This document shows positions 22,585 through 33,157 of a DNA stretch of 64,000 nucleotides, piece after piece. The stretch is from NCBI GenBank assembly GCA_029204225.1, contig CM055092.1, positions 22,471,669 through 22,535,668 of the forward strand. Direction: 5' to 3'. The position numbers and the translations under genes were made by a program. Source of the stretch: Diphasiastrum complanatum (lineage: Eukaryota; Streptophyta; Lycopodiopsida; Lycopodiales; Lycopodiaceae). How positions within the stretch are numbered: position 1 is the first letter of the stretch; every line of letters begins with the position of its first letter. Under the pieces are notes generated by a model. It did not search any database. It was not told where the DNA came from and worked only from the letters and a program-made list of their open reading frames with translations.

Positions 22585-23550
22585 ATGGCAACCTCAATTG
22601 GAGTCATGATGGAAGCCAATGATAGGCTTATCTCAAGCAACTATTCATTATGGAAAGTGAGGATGGAGTCACTTTTTGAGATGAATGATGTTTTGGATAT
22701 TGTTGTAGGTTTGGAGGAGAGACCAGCAACACAACAAGATCAATTGAGGTATGACAAGAGGGCCACGAAGGCTCTACACATGATAAAGATGAATGTTACC
22801 AATGAACTTCTCAAGGAAGTTGGTAAGTGCACATCATTTTTGGAAGCTTGGAATTCATTGAAGAAGCTTTATGAATCCAAGTCTATTTCTAGAGTGTTGA
22901 CTCTAAGAAGGCAAATTTTTTCTTGTTTGCAAAAGAATGAAGAAAGTCCAAGTACTTTTGTTTTGAGAATGAAAGCATTGAATGATGAGTTAGCTTGCAT
23001 AGATGAAAGCATTAAGGAAGGAGAGCTTATTCAAGTGATTCTTAATGGCTTGTTGGATGCTCATGCTAACATTGTTCAAAGTATTGCTATTCAAAAGACT
23101 TTTCCAAGTCTGATGGATCTTCAAGAGATCTTGATCAATGAGGAATATAGGCTTCAAGCAAGAGGTGGATCTACATCAACACTTCAAGAGGATGCTATGT
23201 TAGCAAAGGGCAAATTCAAGGGCAAAACCAAAAGCAAGTGGTCTAAAGGGCAAGATCAAGTGGATTCTTCTTCAAGTGGCAAAAAGAAGGATAGATCAAA
23301 GCTCAAGTGCTTCTATTGTGGCATCAAAGGACACTTTGCAAGTGAGTGCTACAAGAAAAAGAGAGATCAAGGAGACAAGCAAGGTAATCTTACTCTTGAT
23401 GAGGATGGTTTGGATGTGCAAGATGCAAATGATGATGCTTTTGTGATGTCTTCATGTATGCTTGCTAATGATGGAGATCTATATCCTTGGTGGATTGATA
23501 GTGGAGCAAGTTCCCACATGACCTTTCACAAAGTTGGCATATGGAGATGA
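22585..23550 (+). pseudogene. Element G1 gag and protease start
   Basis: An open frame of 321 codons. The N-terminus has SNYSLWKVRMESLFEMNDVL, AWNSLKKLYESKSISRVLTL, LIQVILNGLLDAHANIVQS and LQEILINEEYRLQ. The nucleocapsid knuckle is CFYCGIKGHFASEC. The frame enters protease at WWIDSGASSHMTFHK, where a 17-bp deletion relative to G2 (which keeps EYFTSLLAYG) throws it out of frame. Gag alone appears intact and could still form particles. Confidence 0.92.
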
Positions 23551-24121
23551 CAAGAGGGTGATCTACACGACCAATGATGGTGAGTGTGCAATCAAAGGGA
23601 TTGGCACAATTCCTATTTCTCTCTCTACAAATAGGAATGTTCATTTGGAGGATGTCTTGTTTATTCCATCTATTACCAAGAATTTGCTTAGTGTGAGTCA
23701 AATGCTAAGTAAGGGCCTCAAGGTGGAGTTTGATGGAGATGCTTGTTTGATCAAAAGGAAGGATGTCTTGATTGGAAAAGGTAAAAGGCAAGGGAAGTTG
23801 TTCAAACTTGATGCTTGTGTTATTGCTAACCAAGTTGGATGTGTTGCAAGGGAGCAAATTTCTATTGAAGAGGTTTGGCACAAAAGGATGGGAGACCTCA
23901 ACTTCAAGTCATTGGAGGTAATGGCAAGGAAGAAGGTTGCGATTGGTCTTCCAAGTTCCTTAAGTAATGACAAGCATGTTTGTGATCTTGTGCTTTGTCT
24001 AAGTCACATAGACTACCTTATACTAGATCTATTTCTAGATCTACAAAGCCTTTTCAACTTGTACATTCGGACATTAATGGATTTACTACAATTAGCAATA
24101 GTGGAGCTAAGATGTATGTAA
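23534..24121 (+). pseudogene. Element G1 protease end and pre-integrase
   Basis: The frame continues protease (ECAIKGIGTIPISLSTNRNVHL, NLLSVSQMLSKGL) and the pre-integrase region (VWHKRMGDLNFKSLEVM). At NDKHVCD it moves out of register: the following CxL-SKSHRLPYTR segment is in the -1 frame. G2 has the same shift at the same place, so the lesion or recoding site predates both insertions. Confidence 0.88.
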
Positions 24122-26133
24122 CATTCATTGATGATTTCAGTAGATTTTGTTGGATCTATCTACTAAAGAGCAAGGATGAAGTGTATGATGTCTTTGTCAA
24201 GTTCAAGAATGCAAGGGAGAACCAATTTTCCACAAAGATCAAGTGCTTGAGAGGTGACAATGGTGGTGAGTACATATCTAACAAGTTCAAGGCCTTTTGT
24301 GATGAGCATGGGATCAAGAGGGAGTATACAACATCAAGGACCCCACAACAAAATGGAGTGGCTGAAAGGAAGAATAGAACTTTATGTGAAAGTGCTAAAG
24401 CTATGAGGTTAAGTGCTAATCTTGACAAACCATTTTGGGATCAAGCTTTGTTGTGTGCCAATTTCTTGTGCAATAGGTGGCCGAGTGCTATTTTGGATGG
24501 AAGGACACCTTTTGAGATGCTATTCAAGAGGAGGCCGAGTGTCAACTTTCTAAGAACCTTTGGATGCACATGCTATGTCAACATTACTCTTGATGATAGG
24601 ACCAAGGAGGATCCATCTTCAAGAAGAGGTATTTTTGTTGGATATAGTGAGGTGAGTAAAGCCTACAAGGTTTACATTCCTTCTACTAACAAAGTGATTG
24701 TTGGTAGAGATGTCATTTTTGATGAGGGAAACATTCCAAAGGTGTCTTCAAGCATGATTGATGGTAAAGTAGATGGTTCTAACATTCTTGATGTTGATGA
24801 GAAGGATCCTACTTTGGATGGTGGTGATGATGGACCTTCATCAAGTCAAAAGCCAAGGAGAACATCAAGAGAAAGACAAGTACCTTCAAGGCTCACATAT
24901 GATCAAAAGGGTAAGCAAGTAGTTTCTAGAAATTATGTTGTTTTCCTAACCTCTTTGGATGAGCCTACAAGTGTAGATCAAGCAAGGAAAGAAGAGGAGT
25001 GGATCCAAGCAATGGATCTTGAGTATCGATCTCTTATGAAGAATAGAACATCTTTTGGAAGACCTTCTTGTGTACATGGAGCTATGCAAGTGGATGGATG
25101 TTATCTTGCTGTAAAATCAAGTATTGGATCTGGAAAACAAAGTTTGCTCGATGAATCTGATGATCAAGTTGAAGATCAAGAAGTTGATCTCAAAGCGCTT
25201 CAACTAGTCAAAAGGGAAGGTGGCAATTTGGAGCTAGTCAAGAACATCAAAGGAGAGGTAATTGGCAAAGGTGTTATGGATCTGTTTTTGCAGCATATTG
25301 AAGACTCAAGTAAGGTCAAAGGATCAGCAAGTAAGTGTTGTTCAAGTGTACTTTACTTGTTCTATCTCATGTTTGAGCAATTTCATGTGGATGTGTGCAA
25401 ATTGTCAAGATATGGCAAAACTAGCTACATTGGTGAGCATTGTTTTGATGTTGGATTTGTACTAGCATTATTGGATGATTTTGATGATGGAAATGAAGCT
25501 ATTGGAGGTTCATTATGTCACTCATCCATGGCTAAGTTCTCAAGTGTTGAGCTACTTGGTGCCAATACTGGGAGATTGTCAATTTTTGGTGAATTCATGG
25601 TCATTTTCTTGTGTCAAGTAGATCTTGAAGATGGACTAGTGCAAACTACTTGGTTTATGGAGTCATGTGGTGCTGGATTTGCATCATTTATGTACTCACC
25701 TACTCATGGATTTCCAAGGTTTGATGGTTTCTTGTGGCAAGATGAAGATGGAGGCTCATTCATGGAGTATCATGGTGGATACAAGGCAACAAAGGACAAA
25801 GAAGGAGGAGACATGCAAGCAAAAGTTGATCACTCACATTTATTGTTTGTTTGCTGTATTTTTCCAGAGAGTTCAGAGTTGGAAGCATGGTGGAATCATT
25901 TCATTTACATTCTATTTAATTCTTCATGTTCTAGTCACATTTTTACATGTAAAATTGATGTAAGAAATAGTGAAGCATCCCAAGTGGACACTATTCTCTA
26001 TATCAATTATGGTTGTTTCTATTTTAAGCATTACATGATCATTGAAAGGAGATCTATTCTTAGGAAGAAGATCATTCTTATGATGGATCAAAGTTCTATT
26101 GGCAAAAACTATGCTAGGAGCATTGGAAGCTAG
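23995..26133 (+). pseudogene. Element G1 integrase fused to a non-RT insert
   Basis: An open frame of 712 codons. Residues 1 to about 350 are integrase: SKSHRLPYTRSISRS, FIDDFSRFCWIYLL, LRGDNGGEYISNKF, PQQNGVAERKNRTLCESAKAM, FWDQALLCANFLCNRW, GYSEVSKAYKVY, VIVGRDVIFDEGN. The RT start follows (EEWIQAMDLEYRSLMKN). From about 25047 the sequence is unrelated to RT: no GCKWV, LNG, YGLKQ or YVDD. It reads FGRPSCVHGAMQVDG, later GKGVMDLFLQHIEDS and GGSLCHSSMAKFSSVELLGA, to a stop. I recognise no domain in these ~360 codons. The open frame is conserved in G2. Confidence 0.85.
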
Positions 26134-26144
26134 GAAAGCGAGTT

Positions 26145-26705
26145 TTGAGGTACATCATTGGAACTCGAGATTTTGGCATATTGTATGAGGGATCATCACC
26201 TAATCTTTTTGGATTTTCAGATTCGGACTATGCTAGAGATGTAATGGATAGGAAATACATTAGTTCTTATTGTATTTTCATAGGTGATGGAGCTATATCA
26301 TGGATGTCAAAGAAACAAGCCACTATCTCATTGTCATCTAGTGAGGCCGAGTACAAAGCTCTTACACATTGCACAAAGGAGATGGTATGGATCAAGAGGA
26401 TGATCAAGGATCTTCACTTGCTAGATTTTTCAGAGAGCCCAATCATCTTTTGTGACAATCAATCAGCCCAAAGAATGGCATCCAATCCTATCTTTCATGC
26501 TAGGAGCAAGCATATTGAGATACAATATCATTTTGTGAGGGAGCGAGTCATTGCAAAGGAGGTGGAGCTTCAACATGTGTCTTCAAGGGAATGTGTAGCT
26601 GATATCTTCACCAAAGCACTGGGAAAAGACTTGTTCATGAAGCATAGGACTTCACTTGGAGTATTATCAAAGTCTATGCTAAAACTAGTTGAAGAGGGAG
26701 TGTGA
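26145..26705 (+). pseudogene. Element G1 RNase H
   Basis: The frame begins in the RT/RNase H connection (HWKLGKRVLRYIIGT, just upstream at about 26113). It covers the whole RNase H domain: GFSDSDYARDVMDRK, LSSSEAEYKALTHC, IFCDNQSAQRMASNPIFHAR, KHIEIQYHFVRERV and ADIFTKALG. It is in a different frame from the integrase/insert ORF, so it would not be made as part of that polyprotein. It ends at the purine tract bordering the 3' LTR. Confidence 0.9.
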
Positions 26706-27334
26706 AAGATTCAACTAGTTTCATCACATTTTGCAATATTTCCATATTTGGCATATTGAGGCCAAAACTTGTCTTAGACTTAGAGGTTGACTTTTCAAAG
26801 TTCATTAGTCTAAATTTCATTTGAATAAACACTTTTTGAAATTGTGGGAAAGATAGAATGCGAGTTTGAGTAGATTCAATTTGAATAAGTTGGGTACATT
26901 GAATCTAGACCCAAAATTGGTAGGGTTAGCATTTTGGTGGGAAAGCCAAGTGGCCAAATAGGGTTTGGACCTGCTATAAAAGGATGTAACTCGTGGAGAG
27001 AGTCATCTTCTCTCTTCTCTATCTCATTTCATGCTTATACATGGTTCTCTTGGGTTCTACTATCCATTGGTGCACTATCTTGGTGATTGCTTGCAATTCT
27101 ATGTGTAGAATGATCTATATTTGCTATTTTTGGATCCACACTTGTGAAATACAGTAGCTTGTTGGTTTTGTACGGACAGCAACAGTACATAATCATTTCA
27201 TTCAAGTTTGATCAAGTTCTATTAGTGTTTGCATCTCAAATTGTGTGTAATTGCTGATTTTTCTACATTGGTGAAACTTTCTAACCAAAGATCATTCAAG
27301 TAGATTGGATCTTAAGGATCTGAAATCTTTCACA
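26701..27334 (+). repeat. Element G1 3' LTR
   Basis: It is a direct repeat of 21335-21984, missing about 16 bp near 27276 and with scattered substitutions. It is followed by the CTGGG target duplication and the resumed PPR frame. Confidence 0.95.
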
Positions 27335-27339
27335 CTGGG

Positions 27340-27764
27340 CTGATGTTGAGCTCTTTATCAACAAAATGCCAATTCAACCTGATAGTGTGGTTTGGATGAC
27401 TTTGCTGGGTGCTGCTAGAAACTATGGCCATGTGGAAATAGGAAGACGTGCCTTTGATCTTGTCGTGAAGTTGCAACCAAAGAATGCTGCACCTTATGTG
27501 CTCTTATCAAACATCTATGCAGCTGCTGGTAGGAAGGATGAGTTAGCAAAGATCAAAAATGAAATGAAGGATGCAGGTGCGAAAAAATTCTTGGGTGCAG
27601 CTGGATCGAAGTTGATAACCAAGTGCATGCCTTTGTTGTAGGTGATGCAACTCATCCACAAAGCAAGGAGATTCTGGCTGAACTGGATAGATTGGCAGGA
27701 TTGATGAAGGAGGCAGGGTATATACCTGATTTAAGCTAGTTCTTAACGATCAGCCCGACGATGA
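27340..27764 (+). pseudogene. PPR protein, PLS subfamily (3' part with E motifs)
   Basis: After removing element G1 and one CTGGG, the frame continues from LLARAGC into ADVELFINKMPIQPDSVVWM, LLGAARNYGHVEIGRRAFDL, NAAPYVLLSNIYAAAGR and, after a frameshift near 27590, a VDNQVHAFVVGDATHP segment and MKEAGYIPDLS. These are the E1/E2 motifs that close PLS proteins. A TAG follows, then VLNDQPDDEEEQEGL, similar to the start of a DYW domain (VLHDVEEEEKE type). No DYW deaminase follows; the sequence passes directly into the ParB-methyltransferase gene. Confidence 0.87.
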
Positions 27765-29867
27765 AGAGGAGCAAGAGGGCTTGGTCAAGGTTCTTGTCAA
27801 AGAGCTTGACAAAACTCGTTCAACATTCATTTTGGACGAAGGAATGCTGAAGATTCGACTTTGCCGAGATGAAACTGTTAAAACATATTTTGACAAAGCC
27901 CTTGTGACATTGGTAGGTACAATCAAAGAAGAATTTATAAATTTCTACCTAGATCATTAGGCTCGTTTGAAATGAAGTAGGTTTTGGACTATTTAGTACT
28001 ATAACAATTGTAAATTTCTATGCTGAGCATAGATTACATTATGATTATTTGAAGTTCTCTAATATTATTCTTCTGTTTTTTTGTCATATAGAGCCTCAGA
28101 CAATATCTACAAAACGTGCTCGATGCTGTTGTTGAGGGGAGGGATCTAATCTTTTCTTCCCGTGGTACAAAGTCAAGGGCTTTGGGACGTGGCAAAATAG
28201 CTTCTTCCACTGTCCCTTCCAACATTGATGGTACTGAAAAATCTGCACCCTCAGAATCAGCCCCTTTTTCAAAAAAAAGAAAGATCTTAGGCTCCTGTAC
28301 AAACCTAAGAGAGGATAGAGAAACCGAGGTCTAGAGACAAATCAATGGCCAAGCGACACAAAGTAGTTCCCTATGAAGAAAGTAGAAAAAAAATAGAAAA
28401 GTGTACTTTAGTTTTGCCTGGAGCCTCCATCCAACCTCTAAGAGATTCATCTGAGATCTCTAAACTTAGAGATGAAATTCATAAAATAAAAAAAATTAGA
28501 GAAACTACTTTGATTTTGGATATAGACCAGTGCGATCGTCCTCCCATTGATCCCTCCGACCAATGGAGGTTCGAGAGCCCAATGAAACACATGTACATAA
28601 CTTAAAAATCAAGCAATTGTGACACCTTTTGTTGTTTTGGTAGACCCTACTGAATGTTCATCTGTTGCCGATTTTAATTTTTCTTCTTTAGATAATTATC
28701 ATTTTTTTGTTTTGAGAGGCCTTTATAGTTTACAAGCTAGAAAACAACTGTCCCAGGAGTACTCCCATGTTGCTTCCTTCCGAACTGTTAGTGCCATTGT
28801 GTTTGCTGGGTTGACAGTGGAAGAAGCTAAACTTCTTGTTTGGGACCATAACATTGATGATGGTCATACAAAGGATTAGATTTTTTCACAAAGAATTTGT
28901 TAGTGTTTCCAAAGCTGAAGATTTTAACCGGTTGGTGCTGATAGCACTTTGTGCCCAAGAAACAGGCCTGCCATTTGACTCTAAGAATCCAATGCAGAGC
29001 CTAATTAAATATGATAATTTTTATCAGCATGCATTTCGCAGTGGCCAGGTAATTGCTTTGCTATGCTAAGCATAGAATGTTTAGTTCAAAAGGTTTTACC
29101 ATTAATAAATAAAATTTACAAAGCTTTTAATATTTTGTCTTTGCAATATTATTTTTCAAGTTTGGGCGCTTGTGGATAAAATTTTTGAAAAGTGGAAATT
29201 TTTTGAAGTTGTTGCCACCACTCACACATTAAAACCCATACCAACAGAGATGGTATTTTTGAGTGGAAATGGGCAAGCAATTTCAGAGGTCAATTTTTTT
29301 TTTATGTTTTAAATAACAATTTTTAATAGTAATTGCAAGTTTTGTTATTTTTTTTTATATTGATCATTAATTTGTTTTTTAATACAAGCATAAATTATTC
29401 ATGAAAGTTCAAGAGGCCCTAGTAACAAGGTTCTATAATGATCTTGAGGAGTGCTAGAGGCTTTATCCTCTGAGCAGTAAAAATGAAGCTCTCACTCTCT
29501 TTTTTTAAATTATTTAGAGATATGGTATTCACTTTACTCATGCTTCGCATAGAAATATATAATTAATTTTCTATTTTAAACATTCATATCTTATGCTAAG
29601 CATAGTAATCATATTCTCTTTGCTAGGATCTCAAGCCTAGCATAGATTTAATTTACTAATTATTTATTATGTTCATCCTTACCTTTCTTAAAATCGAATT
29701 TTTTTTAATTATTTCTTTTGTACATCTTATGCAAAGGTATATTTGCATTCTCTCTTCTTTCAGTCGGCTGAAGACAAGAAAAATAGTTCTTCCAGGGCAA
29801 TTTAAACGACATTCTTAAAGCGAAGACAAAAAAACATTAGAGAAACTTAGAGCCCGACGAGGGCCTT
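27765..29867 (+). pseudogene. ParB-like domain half of a ParB-methyltransferase gene
   Basis: Coding blocks with splice-like borders: about 27765-27911 (donor GTAGGT), 28094-29048 (donor GTAATT), 29161-29288, 29389-29456 and 29764-29867. The second block (frames shifting near 28300, 28610 and 28870) contains NYHFFVLRGLYSLQARKQL followed by a charged loop, then VSAIVFAGLTVEEAKLLVWD and HNID. This order resembles the ParB/sulfiredoxin fold (G-x-x-R-L-A-A helix, VP-x-x-V, LSDEEAxxLAxxEN). A later block has VWALVDKIFEKWKFFEVVAT. In phages and bacteria ParB-like domains occur fused to N4/N6 DNA methyltransferases, which is what lies beyond the 13.9-kb insertion at 43794. Stops and frameshifts show decay. 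The ParB assignment is by eye and moderate. Confidence 0.55.
28018..29605. repeat. Intron palindromes, set 1
   Basis: The 15-bp palindrome CTATGCTNAGCATAG occurs at 28018-28032 and 29061-29075. Close variants occur at 29539-29552 and 29591-29605, and a half copy near 29630. All lie in introns of the ParB half. The same palindrome recurs in the methyltransferase half at 44247 and 44297, and I saw it nowhere else in the window. Confidence 0.8.
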
Positions 29868-30315
29868 TGAAAAAGATGCTTTTTTATTTTTTTTCTTATT
29901 TTCATTGCCATATGTACCAATTGAAACCTTAGCTTCGGGGTTATACGTAACGTAGAATTTTCCATATATAAATAAACTAAAAACTTTTTAAATATATTGC
30001 TATTTCGTCGGGCAACATGTGGAAATGCTATTGGTTGATGAGTCCTGTCCTTCCAGCTCATCACTGTCCGAAGAGACCCAAAAATATTGAAAATGAATCT
30101 GACAGATGGTTGAGAAGAGAAAATCGATGTACCGTTAATGTATATGCATTGTCAAACCATGGTTAATAGGGATAACCAGAGTTAATTTGTGGTGCCAAAT
30201 AGATCAGTGTTTCAAATTTTCGCCAACACTTTTTTTTTTCAGATTCATGGCTTTTTGTCTACGCAAATTTTCAGATTCATAGTTCATTGTTTCAGATTTT
30301 TGCATGCAAATTACG

Positions 30316-31290
30316 AATGGCACCATCAAGGAAGCCGTGCTCCTCAATCGACTCTGTGCTTCTATTCAACGAGACAGATGATAATGGATTATGGGTGCCA
30401 AGAAAATATTCAAAAAACTCTTGGATTTTGATGCATCCATCATCAAGAGGATCGTTTCGAAAAAGGAAAAGGTCAAAACTATCATTTCGATCTTATCGGA
30501 AGGCCAAAATTTTGGATTTCAGAACATCATCAGGAGGAAAATCTATTTCTGAAATTCTAGTCCAACATGTATATATGCATTCAGAGATAAATGTGCAAGG
30601 ATTCAACCGTCAGGATCACAAAAAAAACAATTGTGAGTATTGATATTTTTGATACTTTGATTTTTGTCATTCATAAATATCTAATAGTAAAGTTGCCAAT
30701 TTGATTATTTTTCTCTTACAGATTTATATCCATCCAACATAAATGAATGGGAGCCGAGTGGATTTTTAACAAGTGTGTTAGATGTTATTTACACTGATAT
30801 TGGACAGTTGTATTATCGAGGTAGAACTGCAAAAGATCTAGTTGATAGTGGAATCTTTGTTTATGAATCAATGTACATTCCTGATACAAAAGGAAATTTT
30901 GGACAAATAGTTCCAATTCCATTACCTAGTTTTGAAAGTGATGAATGGATTGCACCAGCTGCTATAGTTTCGGAATCATTTCATTGCAAGATATATAATG
31001 ATGTAAAAAATTCATTAAAAATGAGCACGAGATAAAAAAAACAGTCAGATTGAGTTGGTTTATTTCCTTGAATATATTTGTGGATTTCTTTTCAAGTGTC
31101 AATGTTCACAAAACCCCAACGATGTTTGTATGCAAAAATTTATCAGATAGTTTATTATCTGTACTTATGGATGAAGGCTGGGACAAAAGATCAAATGGAG
31201 AAATAGAATGCAGAATTAAAATGTCTTCCATGTGCTTCCATTATCAAATTGAAAGACAAATGTTAAGCTTATGCTTCCATTATCAAAGAT
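30316..31290 (+). pseudogene. Gene A, unknown protein
   Basis: The ATG at 30316 opens a basic N-terminus (MAPSRKPCSSIDSVLLFNET, then RKRKRSKLSFRSYRK). Exon 1 ends at 30632 with a GTGAGT donor. Exon 2 starts at 30722 after a TTACAG acceptor, with phase kept, and reads INEWEPSGFLTSVLDVIYTD, YYRGRTAKDLVDSGIFVYES and EWIAPAAIVSESFHCKIYND. It stops at 31033. A +1/-1 shift near an A-run then gives VRLSWFISLNIFVDFFSS and LMDEGWDKRSNGEIECRI. Further in-frame pieces (KGKWMPLDQDLEASGHSKR) reach about 31430. I do not recognise a domain. It lies near the left end of the block and converges on the Ulp1-like gene. Confidence 0.6.
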
Positions 31291-31983
31291 GAAAAAAAAA
31301 TAAAGGTAAATGGATGCCACTCGATCAAGACTTGGAAGCTAGTGGACATTCAAAACGAAAAAATATTGAAATGATATACAATGATGCCGTTTTGACATGT
31401 GTTAGGTGGAAGAAAATTGGAGTCTAAACTATATCCGACGAGAACTATTGCTCCTACAAGATGATGTACTTTCGGACTTCAGATTCATTTTCAATGGTAA
31501 ACTCGTAAGTAACTGTAAACACTCGATTTTTTATGAATAGTTTCAATCAAAACTTTCTAATACAATTTCTCTACTAATTCTAACTAGCTTTGTATTAGTT
31601 TTATGCAGGTACGTAAAAGACATGAGCTCGAGATCAAATGCAGAGATATTGGCGAAACAATCCAACTTATGGAAGAACATTGAGATTCACTATCAGCAAA
31701 TACATGTCAATCATCATGTCTTTTTATCATTATAGAAAAATTGCATTCCATTATTAGACTATGGACACAAGCTGATTGTAAGAATCTATTGTGATATCAA
31801 TAAAAAAAACCCATAAACGGGTTGTTTACAAGTAAAATGATTGTATCTTTTTTTTTTATGTCTCTCTATTTACAAATAGATCTCTATTCAATCAATTTTT
31901 CTATATTTTCTATATCAGTATTAGGAACTGATAAAGCAAAAGCTCCTTCTATAATCTCCCCCTCCTTTGTTTCGAGAAGGGCC

Positions 31984-33021
31984 TCAATGCCTTTTAAGAC
32001 GATGAATATCTGCTACAAAGTTGCCTTCCTCTGTATTAGGAAGGACTTTTATTCCTTTTTGATCATATAAAATAAGATCTGCATCCTGAACAACCTGAAA
32101 GGCTGTTAAGGCAGGAGCAGATTCCTTTTGAGGGCCCTCGATTGCGGGTGCAACGCTTACACCGTACTGGGCAAAGGTTCTGATCAACTCTTGCCGAAAT
32201 CTATATACATCATCAGGAGTATACGGCTCAAGAGTGAACTGTCATCACAAAACACGAGAATCAGCAAATTACAAACAATGATAGTAATAAAATATCAATC
32301 AGAATGAAATGAACTACAAATGAATAGAATATTACCTTTTCAATATCTACATCCGTTTGTAAATTATACCATTCAAAAAATAACTTTGTATTGTACAGGA
32401 CGAACCATGCACAACTAAAAGCGTCATTCTGCTGTACACACTGCATATAGAGAACGAAAATTAGTAATATTATGATAGAAATTTTATTTATGCTATGATG
32501 ATACATTTGATTTAAAAAAAGAAATACATGCATATCAGAGATAAATTGTATATACCTTCAGAGATTTGATGGTTATATCTCCAATTGAAGTTGCCATTGT
32601 CGGTATTTCCCGAACGACATCATGAAGTAGAGAATCAAATTCTCTATGTGTATTTGTAGTTGAGTTTAATTTTACACATAGAAAATTTGATACTCCCTAC
32701 TTATTTATCTTTACAAAAGAATGTTTAGGCTCCAATGCCGACTGCAACAACCACAAGATACAAATATCGATAAACTCATATTTATGAAAAAATTCCGTTC
32801 TTATTAACGCAATGAGGCATGCAACAATCCATAATAAAGCAACAAAAACAAAAGAGCAATCCTTACTTATTTTCATATGGAATCAAATAGAATTTCGCCA
32901 TAGGACTGCACTCAATAAAATAGACAGTCTTCTCAAAATTGGCTTCTTTCGCCTTTACCGCTCCTATGAAAAATGGACTAACTACAAAAGCTGTACCATG
33001 GAAATCAAAACTAATACTATT
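31984..33021 (-). pseudogene. Ulp1/C48-like cysteine protease
   Basis: The family cleaves SUMO or SUMO-like/viral polyproteins. Minus-strand exons: 33021-32867 (VYFIECSPMAKFYLIPYENK, donor GTAAGG); from 32741 (N-RHWSLNILL, with the catalytic His-Trp at 32732-32737), then after a frameshift THREFDSLLHDVV, with the Asp-Ser-Leu that carries the catalytic Asp in the family, donor GTATAT near 32555; 32440-32336 (CVQQNDAFSCAWFVLYNTKL, with the oxyanion Gln and catalytic Cys); and 32238-31984 (FTLEPYTPDDVYRFRQELI to the stop). Three splice junctions keep phase. His, Asp, Gln and Cys occur in the correct C48 order. A stop/frameshift around 32705 damages it. It lies directly downstream of the H3-like frame on the same strand and may be part of the same transcript or protein. 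Confidence 0.72.
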
Positions 33022-33157
33022 CTGCAAAAATGAAACACCGGCCTCTACTTATCTTTAAGCTCGGCACAAAATTTAGGATCTAATCTAAAGCTTCTACATG
33101 TATCTAGAAGAAAAAAAAATCAAAAAAGTTGCCGAGAAGATCAATTTTGTTAGCTAG

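Larger units (their letters stand above)
21335..27334 (+). mobile_element. Element G1: copia element lacking RT
   Basis: A 6.0-kb plus-strand element with intact ends: LTRs of 650 and 634 bp, TG...CA termini, target duplication CTGGG (21330-21334 and 27335-27339), primer site at 21985 and purine tract before the 3' LTR. Gag, protease, integrase and RNase H are recognisable, but about 1.1 kb between the start of RT and the RT/RNase H connection is not RT. A second copy (G2) and a solo LTR (55745) show that the family moved. Enzymes from an intact relative are presumably used in trans. Confidence 0.95.

Noticed and set aside
24156-24428. Antisense ORF also present at 40163-40435
   Set aside because: It is the complement of integrase coding sequence in G1 and G2; it is shared because the elements are copies.
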